DNA from: Thalassia testudinum
Taxonomy: Eukaryota > Streptophyta > Magnoliopsida > Alismatales > Hydrocharitaceae
DNA length: 64,000 nt
Assembly: GCA_037157565.1 (NCBI GenBank)
Contig: JAZHRO010000046.1
Span: 19,070,501 to 19,134,500, forward strand
Direction of reading: 5' to 3'
Below are positions 34,084-46,420 of the stretch, piece by piece. Under the pieces are notes generated by a model, which saw only the letters and a program-made list of their open reading frames with translations, ran no database searches and had not been told where the DNA came from. Position 1 is the first letter of the stretch; each line of letters begins with the position of its first letter. The translations under genes and the position numbers were made by a program.

Positions 34084-37000
34084 TCACACGTTCTCGATAA
34101 GATGAATGACTTCATCAGCTAGAGGAGGTTCCTGGGCCATTAATGGCTTGAGGCACTGGCCATTAACTATAGAAACATGCCCAGATTTTGGGTCCATGAT
34201 TTGGATCGCTCCATTAGGATAGGGGTGAATCACAACAAATGGACCAGTCCACTTGGACTTAGGTTTCCCTCAAAGAGTTTCAGTCTTGAATCAAACAACC
34301 AGACCTGCTGGTTGGGCGTGAATGCTTACCTCTGAATGTGGCGGTCATGAAAGGCCTTGGTCTTATCCTTGTATATTGCTACGTTCTCATAAGCCTCCCA
34401 CTAGATTTCTTCTAATTTGCTGAGCTGGAGCTTTCTTTCATGCCCTCATGCATTGAGGTAAAGGTTACATTTTTGCATTGCCCAAAAGGCATGGTGTTCC
34501 AGCTCGACAGGAAGGTGACAGGCCTTACCATATACCATGCGATATGGGGACATTCCGTGTGGGGCCTTATACGTGGTCCAATATGCCGAAAGTGCATCAA
34601 CTAATTTATCGGACCAGTCCTTATCCGATCTAACCGTCTTCTGGAGAATCAACTTGATTTGGAGGTTAGGCACTTCAACCTACCCATTAGCCTGTGGATG
34701 ATATGGGGTGGCTATACAGTGATGTACCTTGCATTTCTTTAGTAATGACCTGAAGAGGACGTGGATGAAGTGTCTTCCCCCATCGCTAATTAGAGCGCGG
34801 GGTGTTCCAAATCTAGCAACGATGTATTCTCGTATGAAAGCAATGACGGTTTTATGATCAGTCCATCTCACTGGGACGGCTTCAACCCACTTTGAGACAT
34901 AGTCAACAACAAGCAATATGTACTCGGAGCCATGCGAATTCAGAAAATGGCCCATAAAATCGATGCCCCAAACATCGAACACTTCTACAACCAAGATGGG
35001 TTGGAGAGGCATCATGTCTCTTCCGGTCATAGAACTAACCGACTGACATCGTTTACATCACTGGGCATACTCGTGTGTATCTCTAAAAAAAGTTGGTTAG
35101 AGAAATCTCAACTGCAGAATTTTTGCTGTGATTTTTCATCCTGTGAAATGACCACCATAAGCATCGCTGTGGTGAAAAGATAACACACTAGGAATCTCAG
35201 AATTTGAGATGCATCTTCTGATGATCTAATAGGCTCCAATGCGGAAGAGCAGTGGATCACCCCAGAGGTAGAATTTGACCTCTACTTTGAATTTGAGTTT
35301 CTGGTCCTTAGATAAGTTCGCAGGAATCTTGCCTGCGACAAGATAGTTCATGATATCCATGTACCAGGGGAACTCAATAGAGTGAATTGCCAAAAGAGAT
35401 TCATCCAAAAATTGATCTGAAATAGGGAGTAAGGGATGTGGGTTGGGTCTAGTTTGGATAAGTGATCCACCACAACATTTTGTTTTTCAGCTTTGTCACG
35501 TATTTCAATATCAAACTCTTGCAATAGAAGGATCCATGTGATAAGACGGGGTTTGGTGCCCTTCTTTCCCAACAAATGCCGAAGGGCGAAGTGGTCTGTG
35601 AAGATGATGACCTTAGACCCTGACAAATATGATCGAAACTTCTCCAACCTGAGTACTATTACTAGCAGTTCCTTTTTAGTGACAGTATAATTACACTGAG
35701 CTCCATTCAGCGTCATGCTAGCATAGCATATGACGAAGGGTTATTTCTCCCGACGCTGGCCTAAAATAGTTTCGATGGTGAAATCAGAGGTGTCACACAA
35801 CATCTCAATATCAACAGACTAGTTGGGTGGTTGGAGAATCGGGGAATCAGAGACATCGCTTAATAAAGTCTCGAAGGCACTGAAACTTGAGGTGCTAAAT
35901 TCAAATGGGGTATCAACTACCAAGAGATCCGTCAAAGGTCATGCGATTTTTGAGAAATCACGTATAAATATCTGGTAAAATCTAATGTGACCCAAGAATG
36001 ATCTTACCTGCTTGACCAAGCTAGATAGGGGTAATTGGGATATGACTTCAAATTTAGCTCGTTCGACCTCGAGTCCATTAACAGAGATCCTGTGCCTTAG
36101 TACAACGCCATCCCTCACCAAGAAATGGCTCTTCTCCTAGGATAGTACTAGGTTTACCCCAATATATTGTTTCAGGATCTTGGTGAGGTTATCAAGACAA
36201 GATGTGAAGTCATCTCCAAAGACAGAGAAGTCATCCATGAATACTTCCACATAATCTCCTATCATGTCAGAGAAGATGGCCATCATACAATGCTGAAATG
36301 TCACTGGTGCATTGTAAAGGTCGAAGGGCATCCGCTTGAAGGTGAATGTTTCAAAGGGACAAGTGAAAGTGGTCTTGCCTTGATCATCCGAGCCAATCAC
36401 TACTTGATTATACCTGGGGTATCCATCCAAGAAGCAAAAGAAACTACGTCCGGCTAATCGCTCCAAGCTCTGATCAATGAATGGTAAGGTAAAATGATCC
36501 TTATGGGTAGCCACGTTCAATTTTCTATAATCTATGCAAACCCAACATGATGTCGCGGTGCAGGTTGGGATAGATTCGTCCTTATCATTTTTTACAACAG
36601 TGAGTCTTGCTTTCTTGGGCACTATCTAGATCGGACTCACCCATTGGCTGTCAGAGATTGGGTATATAATACCTACATCCAGACATTTGATGATCTCCTT
36701 CTTAATAACCTCTAGCATGTTCGAGTTCACCCGTCATTGAGGTTGTCTCGAAGGTCTCACCCCCTCATCTGTGTAAAAGTGATGAGTGCAATACAAGGGG
36801 CGAATACTATGGAGATCAGTAATACTCCACCCTAGGGCAGCCCTATGGTCTTGTAGCATAGAAATCAGCTAGTGTTTCTGTTCCTGGGTCAAGTGAGCAT
36901 TGATAATAACTAGGTATGTCTCACTTTCGCCTAGGAACACATATTTGAGTGAGCTAGGAAAGGGCTTCAATTCAATAAGGGGTAGGTTAGACTTAGAAGT

Positions 37001-37930
37001 AGGGGGAGTTGGAATGGGGGGAGCAGAATTAGAGGTGGAAGTCTAATGATCTGGATACATGTGAATTTCTACTGATTCACCACTTGTAAAGTGGTCGATT
37101 GTGACTGTGTTAACAGAAAACCCATCTACTATCATCACATCTTCCTACGTCAACATGGGCAATTAAGTATTATGTGGATCATGATAGCCAGAGTCGAGGG
37201 TGTTGTGGTCAGATATACACCACAGACAATCAAATCCTCAGGGAGATATGTGCATTGCAGTAGTCTCAGTCCCGTGTGGATTGTGGTCCAAGAACCCTGA
37301 CAATGCAAATGAATGAGACATTGGATCATCACAAAGGAGCTCAATGTTACCACAGTGTTTCGATTCATCGTCTTCACCATCCTCATCAATACGATCACGG
37401 TCAAAGTTCCTTGATGCCCTGAATATGTCAAGTCTAAGTCGCTCAATACCTAGGGCTATCTCCATACACCTGGAAGCACAATCAGTGTTTGCTCTGGCTG
37501 TCGCCAGAAATGGGCGACCTAAAATAATTGGTGCATCACGGAGATTAGGAAGAACCTCCATATCGAGAATGAAAAGGTCTGTGGGAAAGTAGAATTCGCG
37601 GATTGTCATGATCACATTCTCAACCACCACCCTCGAAGTTTTCACTGATCTATCAACTAGCTGAATCATGAATGAGGTGGGTTTCAACTCCCCGAATCGA
37701 AATTGATCATAAACAGCAGTAGGAGCCAGGTTGATGGACAAATCCAGATCTAGAAGGGCCTGATCAAATGGAGAATCCAGCAAGAAGCAAGAAATGGGTG
37801 GGGTACTAGGGTCTTTCTTTTTCGGTGGTAAGTCGGCTAGAATCACGGTGCTAGCCTCCTTCGATAGTACTGCCTGTCATCCCATTCTTGGATGTTGCTT
37901 CAGGATACAATAGTCCTTGAAGAACGTCAC
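34084..37930 (-). pseudogene. pol: Element D protease and pol (PR, RT, RNase H, integrase)
   Basis: Minus-strand order: protease in 37846-37238, where the active site reads ALLDLDLSIN, so the Gly of the DLG triad is replaced by Asp; RT in 36622-35939 with an intact FMDDFS near 36230; RNase H in 35716-35348 ([19 protein letters not shown]); integrase H2C2 near 35190-35050, then DDE residues in WGIDFMGHF, ALISDGG and VEVPN (35030-34650), and the [15 protein letters not shown] block near 34500. The frame ends at a TGA at 34084-34086, equal in place to the end of E pol. Numerous stops, including a TGA at 37877-37879 shared with E. Inactive. Confidence 0.85.
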
Positions 37931-40061
37931 AATAGCAGGAATATGATTAATGGCCTCGAGGAGAGGGACCTGAATATTCACTTCCTTGAACATCGACTTC
38001 AGGTCCCCAAAATTTTGCTTGTCCTTTTTCTATACTACATTTTGTGTCAGAACCTTTAGAAAAGGAATAGGAATCTTAGGGTCAAGTGGCCTCTTGCCCT
38101 TATCTACCATAGGTGGCTCATGAGAAGGAGTCGAACCACCCTGCGATGAAGGGCGTGAAAAATCATGACCCACCTGCCTAAATGGTGGGTCATGTGACTT
38201 CTTTCCACTCCTTAATGAAACAACATTTGCATCAGCTTGTTGTCCATGGGGTGGTGGAGGAGTGGAAGGGGCAGAGTATGCGGTGTTCTGTATTAGAGGC
38301 TGTTGACCTTGAACATAACCAGGTGGTATAGGAGGCGCCTGTAATATGGTGTGTGCTTGTCCTTGCGGTGCCTGAAACCTGGGCGGGGCACCCTAGTTCT
38401 ACATATATCGTGGGTTTGGGATAGGATGGGAAGGCAAGGCTCCCTGAGTCCTACGTTCCTGTAGCAACTGGTTTTGCGTGTTATGTATGTTCTATATCTA
38501 GTCAGCCATTGCCTTCATGATCTGCAAGCTATCCTGTCTAGACTTTTGCATTGATTCTTGTAGCTCCACTTTCAGTGTAGTGCCTCTTTCAGAGGAAAGT
38601 CCTGTGTAGACTTTCGCATTGATTCTTGTAGCTCCTCTTTTAGTGCCTCCAAATCGGCTCACTTTGGAGGGTGACTGGCAGCTTGATGCAGTGGCTAATA
38701 GACAGCACATGATTGGTGTTGCAGAGACGGGAAGTGCTACTGCCTAGGGTATGTGTTCTGTGCATTCCCATACTGCCTGGTATGGTAGTGTTGATCTTGA
38801 TGTTGTCTCTGTGAGTTACCTAACCAGGAGAAGTTTGGATGCTGGTGCCAACCAGGGTTATATGTCTCTGAGTACGGGTTATTACGCCCATGTCCCTGAA
38901 TATCATTGACGTCTTCGTAGGCTGACAACGTCTAAGGCATATATTCATCAAGGGAATACGCATTATAATTATCATGTGGTGCGTAGCACTGATCATATGG
39001 TGTCGGATCGAGATTGTTTACGGGATCCTAATACGCGGGATCTTGTTAATACGGAGGAGGTGCATCCCGAGTGAGCAAATTAACTCAAGCAGGAGGGGCT
39101 CGAGATGCATAAGAGTGTCTCAAGATAGCAGAATTTCCAAACAGATCTTGTTGACCTCGAGCTATGTCATCGAGTTTCTTTCCTAGCAATTCCATCTTTC
39201 CCAGCTGCTTGGCTATCATTTCCATATAAGCTCGAACAAACTCTACTTGGGCCACATGGACACTAACTTGCTACCCTCCAAGCCATTGGAAATGGTTCAT
39301 TGATGCGGCATTCATTGAATTCTCTACTAGAGACTTGAACAACTTAAATGTGTTGTTTTCATCTTTTGCTAGGAAATTCCTACCACTGGATGCATCAGCC
39401 CGGTACCGATGTGTGTCATCTAGCCCTGGTAAAAAATATGAGCAAGGTGCCATTTGGGTACACCATGGTGTGGGTATTTTCTCAGCAGATCACAAAATTG
39501 ATCCCAGGCATCATGCAACTTCTCCTCAGGTGCCTGGGAGAAAGTTGTGATCTCTCACCTCATCTCATTTGTCTAACCGATCGGGAAGAACTTCTGCAGG
39601 AATTCACGTCGCAATTCTAGCCATATTCCAATCGCCTTCCCGATGGTCTTGAACTAGTATGAAGCTTTATCTCTGAGAGAAAACGAAAAAAGCTTCATTA
39701 GAACAATTCCAAGATCTACATTCCTGGGTCAAGCCGTTTCCACTATTCGACTCAAGTCCTCTAAATGTTGGAATGGATCCTCGTTCGAGTTTCCATAAAA
39801 GCAATTTTGCATCAGCCCAATTAGATTGGGCTTGAGCTTGAACCCATCTCCACTTAGAGGTGCGACAATTGGCGCTACCAGATTGTAGAAATTTCGAAGC
39901 TGTTCCCCTAGCGGTGGATGATGCATTCTGTCCAAAGTTTTCAGGATACGGACTATGTTCTATTTCTGCCGTTCCTTAGATTCAACAACCCAGGCTTCCA
40001 GATGAGCTATCGGATCCAGATTTCCTGGATCTTGACCAGGTCGGGGTCCAGGGTTAGCCAT
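37931..40061 (-). pseudogene. gag: Element D gag and gag-protease linker
   Basis: Start Met at 40061 (MANPGPRPGQDPGN), the same start as E gag. Capsid pieces: DPFQHLEDLSR in 39935-39729 and, further on, LAKDENNTFKLFKSLVENSMNAA in 39453-39271. The later segment 38928-38737 has NNPYSETYNPGWHQHPNFSW. The linker near 38200 has VSLRSGKK. No CCHC zinc knuckle can be found in it, unlike A gag. Frames are broken by many stops and small indels, more than in E. The order and boundaries are clear from alignment with E. Confidence 0.82.
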
Positions 40062-41696
40062 CTCAGCTAGGAGAATAGAAGAAGAGGGTAGGGAAAAAGA
40101 TGGTTCGGGTGAGGTGACTCGCTTCCTTTGGAGTGGCTCCAAAGGTCCAACCAGTTGAGGTCTCAGTGACCTCCTTCCTTGCATACACAAGCCAACCCCA
40201 GGGTTGGTGCAGCCAGCCAAACAAGGCTAAGGCCCTATCAATCAGATGGTTCTTATGATCTGATGACCGGATTTTTCATTTTGGGTTTGAATTCCTAAAG
40301 AAAAATTCGTTGAGAACTGATTGAAAGTGATTCCCGCCTCTCATGCTAACCTAGCCAGTCTGGTTACGAGGGGACTAAGGGGAAAGTTCTTCCTTCGGCT
40401 CGTGCCTCCGGTTCCGCTGACTCCCGAGTCATGGTCGTTTGACACTATCCCGCAGACTTAGTCACCAGGTTTGGCCAGAGAGGTTGAAAACACCCAATAG
40501 TATGACAATGAATTCGGGTTGATTTTGTATTTTAGAATTTATTTAACCCTTTTTTTTCTCCACTGCAGTTTGGGGTGAGTGGCCCACAAGCTAACCAGGC
40601 TCATCGACTAAACACTAGACTTAGTTAAGTCTAGGTTGGCTCAAGTGTGGTCTCTAGAGTGTAACCCTAAAGGTATAACGTAGGGTTTATGCGATTTTAG
40701 GTTTTTTTTGTTTCCTTTCAGCAAATAACAAGAATAAAAATAATTATCCAAGTAAAATTAGAATCCAAATACATTAAATTTGCTAAATAAATTCCTTTTT
40801 CAATTATCTTTTCAGTAATATTTTCTTATAATTTTTGTTATTTCATTCGAATTTATAGGGATTTTTAATTGTCCAAGGGTCAAATTTGGAATTTTGACCC
40901 CTAGTCAGTTTTTTGCTTTGAAACTATATCAAATGATTTTCAAAAATTTGGGAAAAATATGAAAATCAAAGCTAATGAGATCAGCTTTCAAACCCCATCA
41001 TTTTTAGTCAAAACAAGTTTATGGAGTGCTTGGAATTGACTTTTGAATTTTGAAAATTTTCAAATTTGAGTCAGTTTGACACCGTTGCACTTTGCAAATT
41101 TTCAAATATTTTGTGCTTGGAATTTTTTCAAATAAATGGTGTCATTTAAAACATGGCTTAAAAATGAAGCACTTGCCCAAATTTTAGAATTCTTTGCTCA
41201 GTAATTTTTTAGTAAATGAATTTTTAATTCAAACATTAAAGTCTGGCCGAATTTCAGCAAGTGGTTGAAAAGCTTTTAAAAGGTGTTTGAAATTCAAATT
41301 CTACTTTCCACAAAAAGAGATTTTTTTTCTTTATTTTTTTTTAAATGTTTTTTTTCCAAAAATTTTTTAATCTTTTTTGTAGGGAAAAACTTTTTCAAAT
41401 TTTTTCTCTCTATTTTTTTTTCAAACAAAATAACCTAAGATTCAAATGGAAACCTAATCTAACTTAAAGGAAAAATATTTTTGTTGTTTGCTTTTTTTTT
41501 TCAAAAAGAAATTTTTAGCTAAGAAAATAATCTAACCTAGTTTCAAACAAAAATCCTAAGCTAGTGTGCACCTACATTTTTTTCCCCGCGCTTGATGTGT
41601 GCATAGATCCCATTTTTCCTGCTTCCCTGCACATCCAAAAACAACCAGGGGAAGATTTGTAACTAAGAGATTTAGAACGAAAATCAATGCGTTGCC
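40062..41696 (-). other. Element D 5' leader
   Basis: About 1.6 kb of noncoding, AT-rich sequence with T and A homopolymer runs (41321-41520). Matches the leaders of E (55006-56680) and F. The strongest matching block lies about 150-450 bases upstream of gag (40200-40520). Confidence 0.65.
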
Positions 41697-41714
41697 TCCC
41701 CAGCAACGGTGCCA
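41697..41714 (-). other. Element D primer-binding site (tRNA-Asp)
   Basis: Minus strand TGGCACCGTTGCTGGGGA: 16 of 18 match tRNA-Asp; both differences lie at CpG sites of the intact PBS in A, consistent with methyl-C deamination. Two bases from the LTR end. Confidence 0.88.
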
Positions 41715-41716
41715 TT

Positions 41717-42296
41717 TGACAATCGTGGAGTTAGTGATTTTAAGGAAAACAACGTCATAGTACAGTCTCAAAATCCTCTTGACAAAAATATTTGTAAAAT
41801 AACGAGACTTGGAGCCCAATCATTCGCCTCTAGGAGGCATTTAGGAAATGCAAAATAATTTCTATCTTGCTCACCCTACTTGCTTAAAATCTCATGCTAG
41901 TTTATGATTATGTACATATTCATGCACGACATGCTGTTGCAGTGGAAAAATTAAATGAGCACAGGCAACTGATTACCATGAGAAAGATATTGCAATCAAG
42001 CACATGGTGATTTTCACACATAGATATATAGATATATAAAAAGATGATTTCATTGATTGCATCATAGTTGCAGAGTACAGCTAGAGGAATGCTTGGTACA
42101 AGAAAGCTTGAAACATAAACTACTCGCTAGCAAAAAATGATTGCATAGCAGTAATAAAGTAGTAAATCTATGAAGAACTACTATCTACTTAGCTAGCAGA
42201 AAAAAGGGCATTCGAAGGTGGGCTCTGATGGTCTTTCACTTGGTTGAGAGGAGAAGGAGGGGCGGCCAATGGTGCTTAGGCCAACCCTTGGAGAGG
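41717..42296 (-). repeat. Element D 5' LTR, PBS-proximal part
   Basis: Starts TGACAATCGTGGAG next to the PBS and aligns with 27322-27930. Cut at about 42296 by Xc. A stretch equal to about 300 bases of the 3' LTR (27935-28231) is missing at the junction. Confidence 0.85.
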
Positions 42297-43032
42297 TGAA
42301 CTCAGGGAGCAAGTTGTATTCTAGAGATATACATGTTTCTTTTACAAAAATAAAGAAAGAGAGAGAGAAAGAATTTGTTGTCTTCTTTTCTCTTTGTTTT
42401 CTCCTCGTCTCAGATCTTCTACTTCTTTGTCTGCAGAGGTGATGTTCTTCTTCTGCAGTGGTGATGCTCTTCCTTCTTCTTCTGTCTTTCTTCAGATCTT
42501 CTTCTTTCTTCTTTGTTTTTCTTCTTTCAGTTCTTCCCTTGTTCTTTTGTGTTCTCCTCTGCCTCGCCTTCTTCTGTTGTTCTTCAGATCTCCTTCTTTC
42601 TTCTTTTCTTTTTCCAGTCAGGACGTCGCCCCTCCTTCTTTCTTCTTTTCCCTTCAGGACGTCGTCTGATTTCCAAATCAGACGACTTAAACTGCCTGTT
42701 GCTACAGTGTCTCCCTCAGCTTCCTTCTTCTTCCGCGGTTCTTCTTCTTCACCTGTGCCTGCACACTTCAGAGCTTACGTCAGAGGACAAAACCTACTCT
42801 ACCCTCTCCCCCCGCGTCTCTCTCTCTCTCTGAAACCACTCTTGGGAAAGCTCTCCCAGAGCTCCCGGGTAATCGGGTTCGGGTCGTGCCCGGGTCCAGG
42901 CCCACCGGAGTGCGTGGTGGGCGAGGAGTGCAGGTCAGTCTAAGTCGGGTCGGGTCAGGTATGCGGGGCGTGAGCGCGGACGAGACCGGGTAACCGGGCG
43001 GGTGAAGGGGACCACACCCCGTGTGCTGAGGC

Positions 43033-43097
43033 AGTAAGGCTAATGCACAAAATCAATTTAAACAGTGGAAAGGTTGTGAGTCTTACCGATGTGGGAC
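43033..43097 (-). promoter_or_regulatory. U6-type (USE plus TATA) promoter module in the Xc LTR
   Basis: On the minus strand GTCCCACATCG (43097-43087), 24 bases, TTTAAAT (43062-43056), about 22 bases, GCCTCAG from 43033. USE-to-start distance is 54. It is oriented like the LTR, about 900 bases downstream of the Pol II TATA box. A GGGTG/CACCC hairpin follows the start and the first T4 is at 42792-42789, giving a predicted RNA of about 245 nt. The truncated 5' LTR has lost this module. Confidence 0.6.
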
Positions 43098-43988
43098 TAA
43101 ACGCAGACCTCTCCTCGCGTGCGCCTGCTGGGAGACCGCGGCCTAGCTTCTGCAGCTGCGGCTTCGATTTGCGTAGGTTGCTGGCTGGCTGCCTTCGCAA
43201 GACTCCCCGTAATCCGCAGCAGCTGGAGACCTGGAGTCCTCAAGCCTGGAGCGCGGGAGAAGTTGCTTCAATGTGCGTTAATGGCGGTCGAACCTCAAAA
43301 CCTGTCGGACACGAATATGGCCTCTCGGCCTGATCAAACCACTGGGGAACCTTCGCCGTGGCACGGTGAAGGTGAGGAGCTACGCGGCAAGCCGCAAGGT
43401 GGTGTCTGGCGGCAGCCCTAGGTTGGACTGCAACCGGAGGAATGGGTTTGTTCGGGAGAGCGTTACGGAGGTGTGGAGTGGCAGTGGAGGGGTGGGGGGT
43501 GCTCAGTGTGATGAGGCGGAGGTTCGGTGAGGGTCGGCGAGGTGTGTGAGGCTGTGGAGCGATGGGAACATCTCGCCGGAGGGTGGCCGGAGTCGAAGGG
43601 GGTGACGATGGTCAGGGTCGGTCGAGGGCTTAATTGAACAAATTGAAACCGGGGAAAGAAAGAGGAGAGGAAGGGAAGTAGTTCTAACTTACTTGCAGGG
43701 ACGAAGGGGGAGCAGTAGGGCGACAGTCGTATCAACTGTCGCCGGAGAAGAAGATGCTCAGGGAAAGGGGCGGCGGCGAGCAGAGAGCCGGAGAGGTGCC
43801 AGCTGGGTACGGCGTGGCGTGGGAAGAGCAGGGGAGGAAGTCTCTGCTGCTGGTATTGCGTCAGAGTGAAGAGGAGGAGGGGGAGGAACCGCCGGAGCTG
43901 GTGAGCGTCTGCCGGAGAGAGAAGAGAGGAAAGTTGGGGGTTTTCTCCGTCAGATCCGAGCTGCCCCGGTCTGTGGAGCAACGGGGGG

Positions 43989-43996
43989 TATTTATA
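43989..43996 (-). promoter_or_regulatory. TATA box of the Xc 3' LTR
   Basis: Minus strand TATAAATA followed by CCCCCCG, as in B and LTR G. Confidence 0.65.
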
Positions 43997-44922
43997 GGGA
44001 TCAAAACAGGGAGGGAGGCGGAGGGAGACGACGTGTCTCCCTCGCCGGAGGATGGCCAGAGACGAAAACCCATACCGTCCGTGCGTTCGCACGGCCGGTA
44101 TGGTGGGCTACAGCGACCAGGGGGGTGTCCCTGCGACGGCTGACAACGCAGGGCACCCCTGGTTTACTTGCCAGGCTTTCCCCCTCACCCTGCACGGCGC
44201 CATGCTCCGCGCAAGGTCGCCGGAGCATGGTGCTGGCCGGTTTTGCAGGGGGGACCTGAATGCAAAGAACGAAGGAGAGTTAGGGGCCAAAATGCGACGG
44301 TTCAGAAGTTGAGGGCCAAAAAGTAAATATATGAGGACCAAAGTGTAAAGTCGGTCAAGGAGGTTTCTTCTTAGGCTCAAGTTTTTATACATGATTAATT
44401 AGGACCTAAGGGATCTGATGGTGAATTTTATTTCTATATTAAACCTTGTTTGACCGGTCAATTTATGCGAAAACCCAGATTAAGTTATTAATTGGGCATG
44501 GTTCTCAATGTAGGTCAAAATGGGTTCTGAAGGCCAAATTGAAGGTTCTAAACCCTAGAGATTATTTTTCTATGAATTTTAGAGGGTTTATTCTATTTTT
44601 ACTTTGCCTCGAACCTCGTGAATTGAAGTGGGTTGTTTTAGGGTTACAGATTATCATTTAGTTCCTTGGAATTGCTGTAGCCCTTGCTAGATCATCTCAT
44701 CCCACTTTTATTCTTATTAAGTTGCTTTGACCTATGTTTGGACCCTGAATTACCCTGTATGCAGATTATACTGGTAAAATTGCATTTTTACCCCTTATGA
44801 CTTGTTTTCTCCTTAAACTCAGAATTCTCTGAGTTAAGCCTTTCCTTGAGTTATGTAGGAGCTTTTATCCTTTGTATTGGGTCAAAATGAGCTAGTTATG
44901 GCTCATGATGAGGTTCTCATCA

Positions 44923-44935
44923 TACCCCCATGCCT
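44923..44935 (-). other. Xc polypurine tract
   Basis: Minus strand AGGCATGGGGGTA, directly before the LTR start. Confidence 0.78.
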
Positions 44936-46420
44936 AGCTTTTGCTAGTCCCTTAGCAAAAACTTAAGGTTTCAACCCTTGTTCTAGACCATGAAGTTCTT
45001 AATAGCTTTAGATAAGTGCTTTTTTATTTGAGCTTAGATTAGGTTAGAATGCTGACCATAGGCCTAAAAGGTACTCCAGTACCAATCAAGATCCAAATCT
45101 GTCTAGCCTTAGCCTCAGTCTCTAGCAAAGGTTTTTAAGGTCCACAAGAACTAACCTAAGGTTTATTGGACTTTGTGGTTAAAGCACCCGTGCTTGAAAT
45201 GATTTTAGCCCTGGCTCAGTTCGCAGTGCGTTTGTAAGAGAGAGATAGAAAGTTTTTCTGTTTGGAGAGTTTTCTCTCTCTTTTTCTTTTTAGTTCTAGC
45301 CTAGGATTGGCTTTTCAACACGGTCTGTATCAAATTCCTTGCTCCCATCATCAATCCTCAAGGGTTCCTGGCGATCGATGCTTCGAGATAGCACCGCCCA
45401 TGGCAACCCCTGGAACCCTGGCTATTGAGATTTCGAGATAATCCCACCCATGGTGTTCCGTGGCCGAATCCAGACCCTGGCAATTGACACTTCGAGATAA
45501 TGCCATCCATGGAATCTGAACCAGCAGAGTGCTTACATGCCCCCAGTAGGATATGTAAATATCCTAAGAAACAAGCACCGAGGAGATGATATTTTGTTAC
45601 GCATCTTCGAGGGGATTTCCTGCCTCTCCGCGCTGGGAACTCGTCCAAATCAACTTGTGTTGATCGGCCGCTCCTATTCTAGGTGTTCTTTTCAGAATTT
45701 TGCGATGCTTCTGCGTGATTCTGATTTTTACGCTTACTGAACCAGGTTGTGTGTGAGGTTAGGGTGCTTAGGTTACTGAGTCCCGTAAACCAAAAATTAG
45801 TTAACGAGGCCAAATATTCCCTAAGCCTTAGAGCTAATACTTTAGCTTTTCATTTTCCTCAACCTCTTGAGGAGTGTCCAGATCTTAATGGGTACTAAGA
45901 GTCTATTCAAGAATGCCTAAGGTTTGCATTCTTACTAATCTCATTGTGCACTTTTCAGTTATTTTCTTGAATGAGGTCTAGAACTTAGGTTAATTCCTTA
46001 GTTCCTTACTAATGACTATCACCTTTTCTTATAATTTTGTGCTCCTTTTTCATTTTGTTCTTTTCTCCTTCACAAAATTTCCTTCTCTGTTCCTCTTATT
46101 CTTTTTTGAAAAATTTTTAATTTTTATGGTGTTTTTGGCATATGTGAATTTTTTTGTTTGAAACCTTTTCTTACAAGTTTTTGTACTTTCCTACCCCCCA
46201 TGCCTAAGATTTGCAATGTCCTCATTGTAACCTAGGGGTTTTTATTCAACTAAGTTCATACATTAGGATAGCTGTTTTGATGAATCTCAGATGCAAGCAC
46301 CTGAGGTGGAGTCGGCTGTCCTAAAGTGTGAACTTCAAGTGCAAAAAGCTGTCAGAACAAGTTTCAGGTTTTCAAAGAGAATGACGGGCTGCCTCCCGTT
46401 GAGCGCTAAATTTGATGCCT
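44936..46420 (-). other. Xc 3' untranslated region
   Basis: Homologous to 176-1765 and 13753-15396. Carries the post-ORF hairpin ACGGG-AGGCAG-CCCGT (46383-46398) and three GCCATGGG-type repeats within 45361-45525. No coding potential of its own; the plus-strand frame 46291-46491 is the complement of the ORF end. Confidence 0.65.

Larger units (their letters stand above)
42297..44922 (-). repeat. Xc 3' LTR (lacks its last bases)
   Basis: Begins on the minus strand at 44922 with TGATGAG AAC CTCATCA right after the PPT. Holds a 32-bp palindrome (44071-44102), TATAAATA (43996-43989), a USE module (43097-43033), a CT/GA-rich tract (42700-42340) and the TTGCTCCCTGAGTTCACCTC motif at its broken end. 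Open frames in 42394-44392 are LTR sequence, not genes: the equivalents recur in the 5' LTR. Confidence 0.85.

Noticed and set aside
43463..44143. ORFs up to 209 codons on both strands
   Set aside because: Part of the Xc 3' LTR; the same frames recur at 48494-49033 in the 5' LTR, and they overlap the TATA box.
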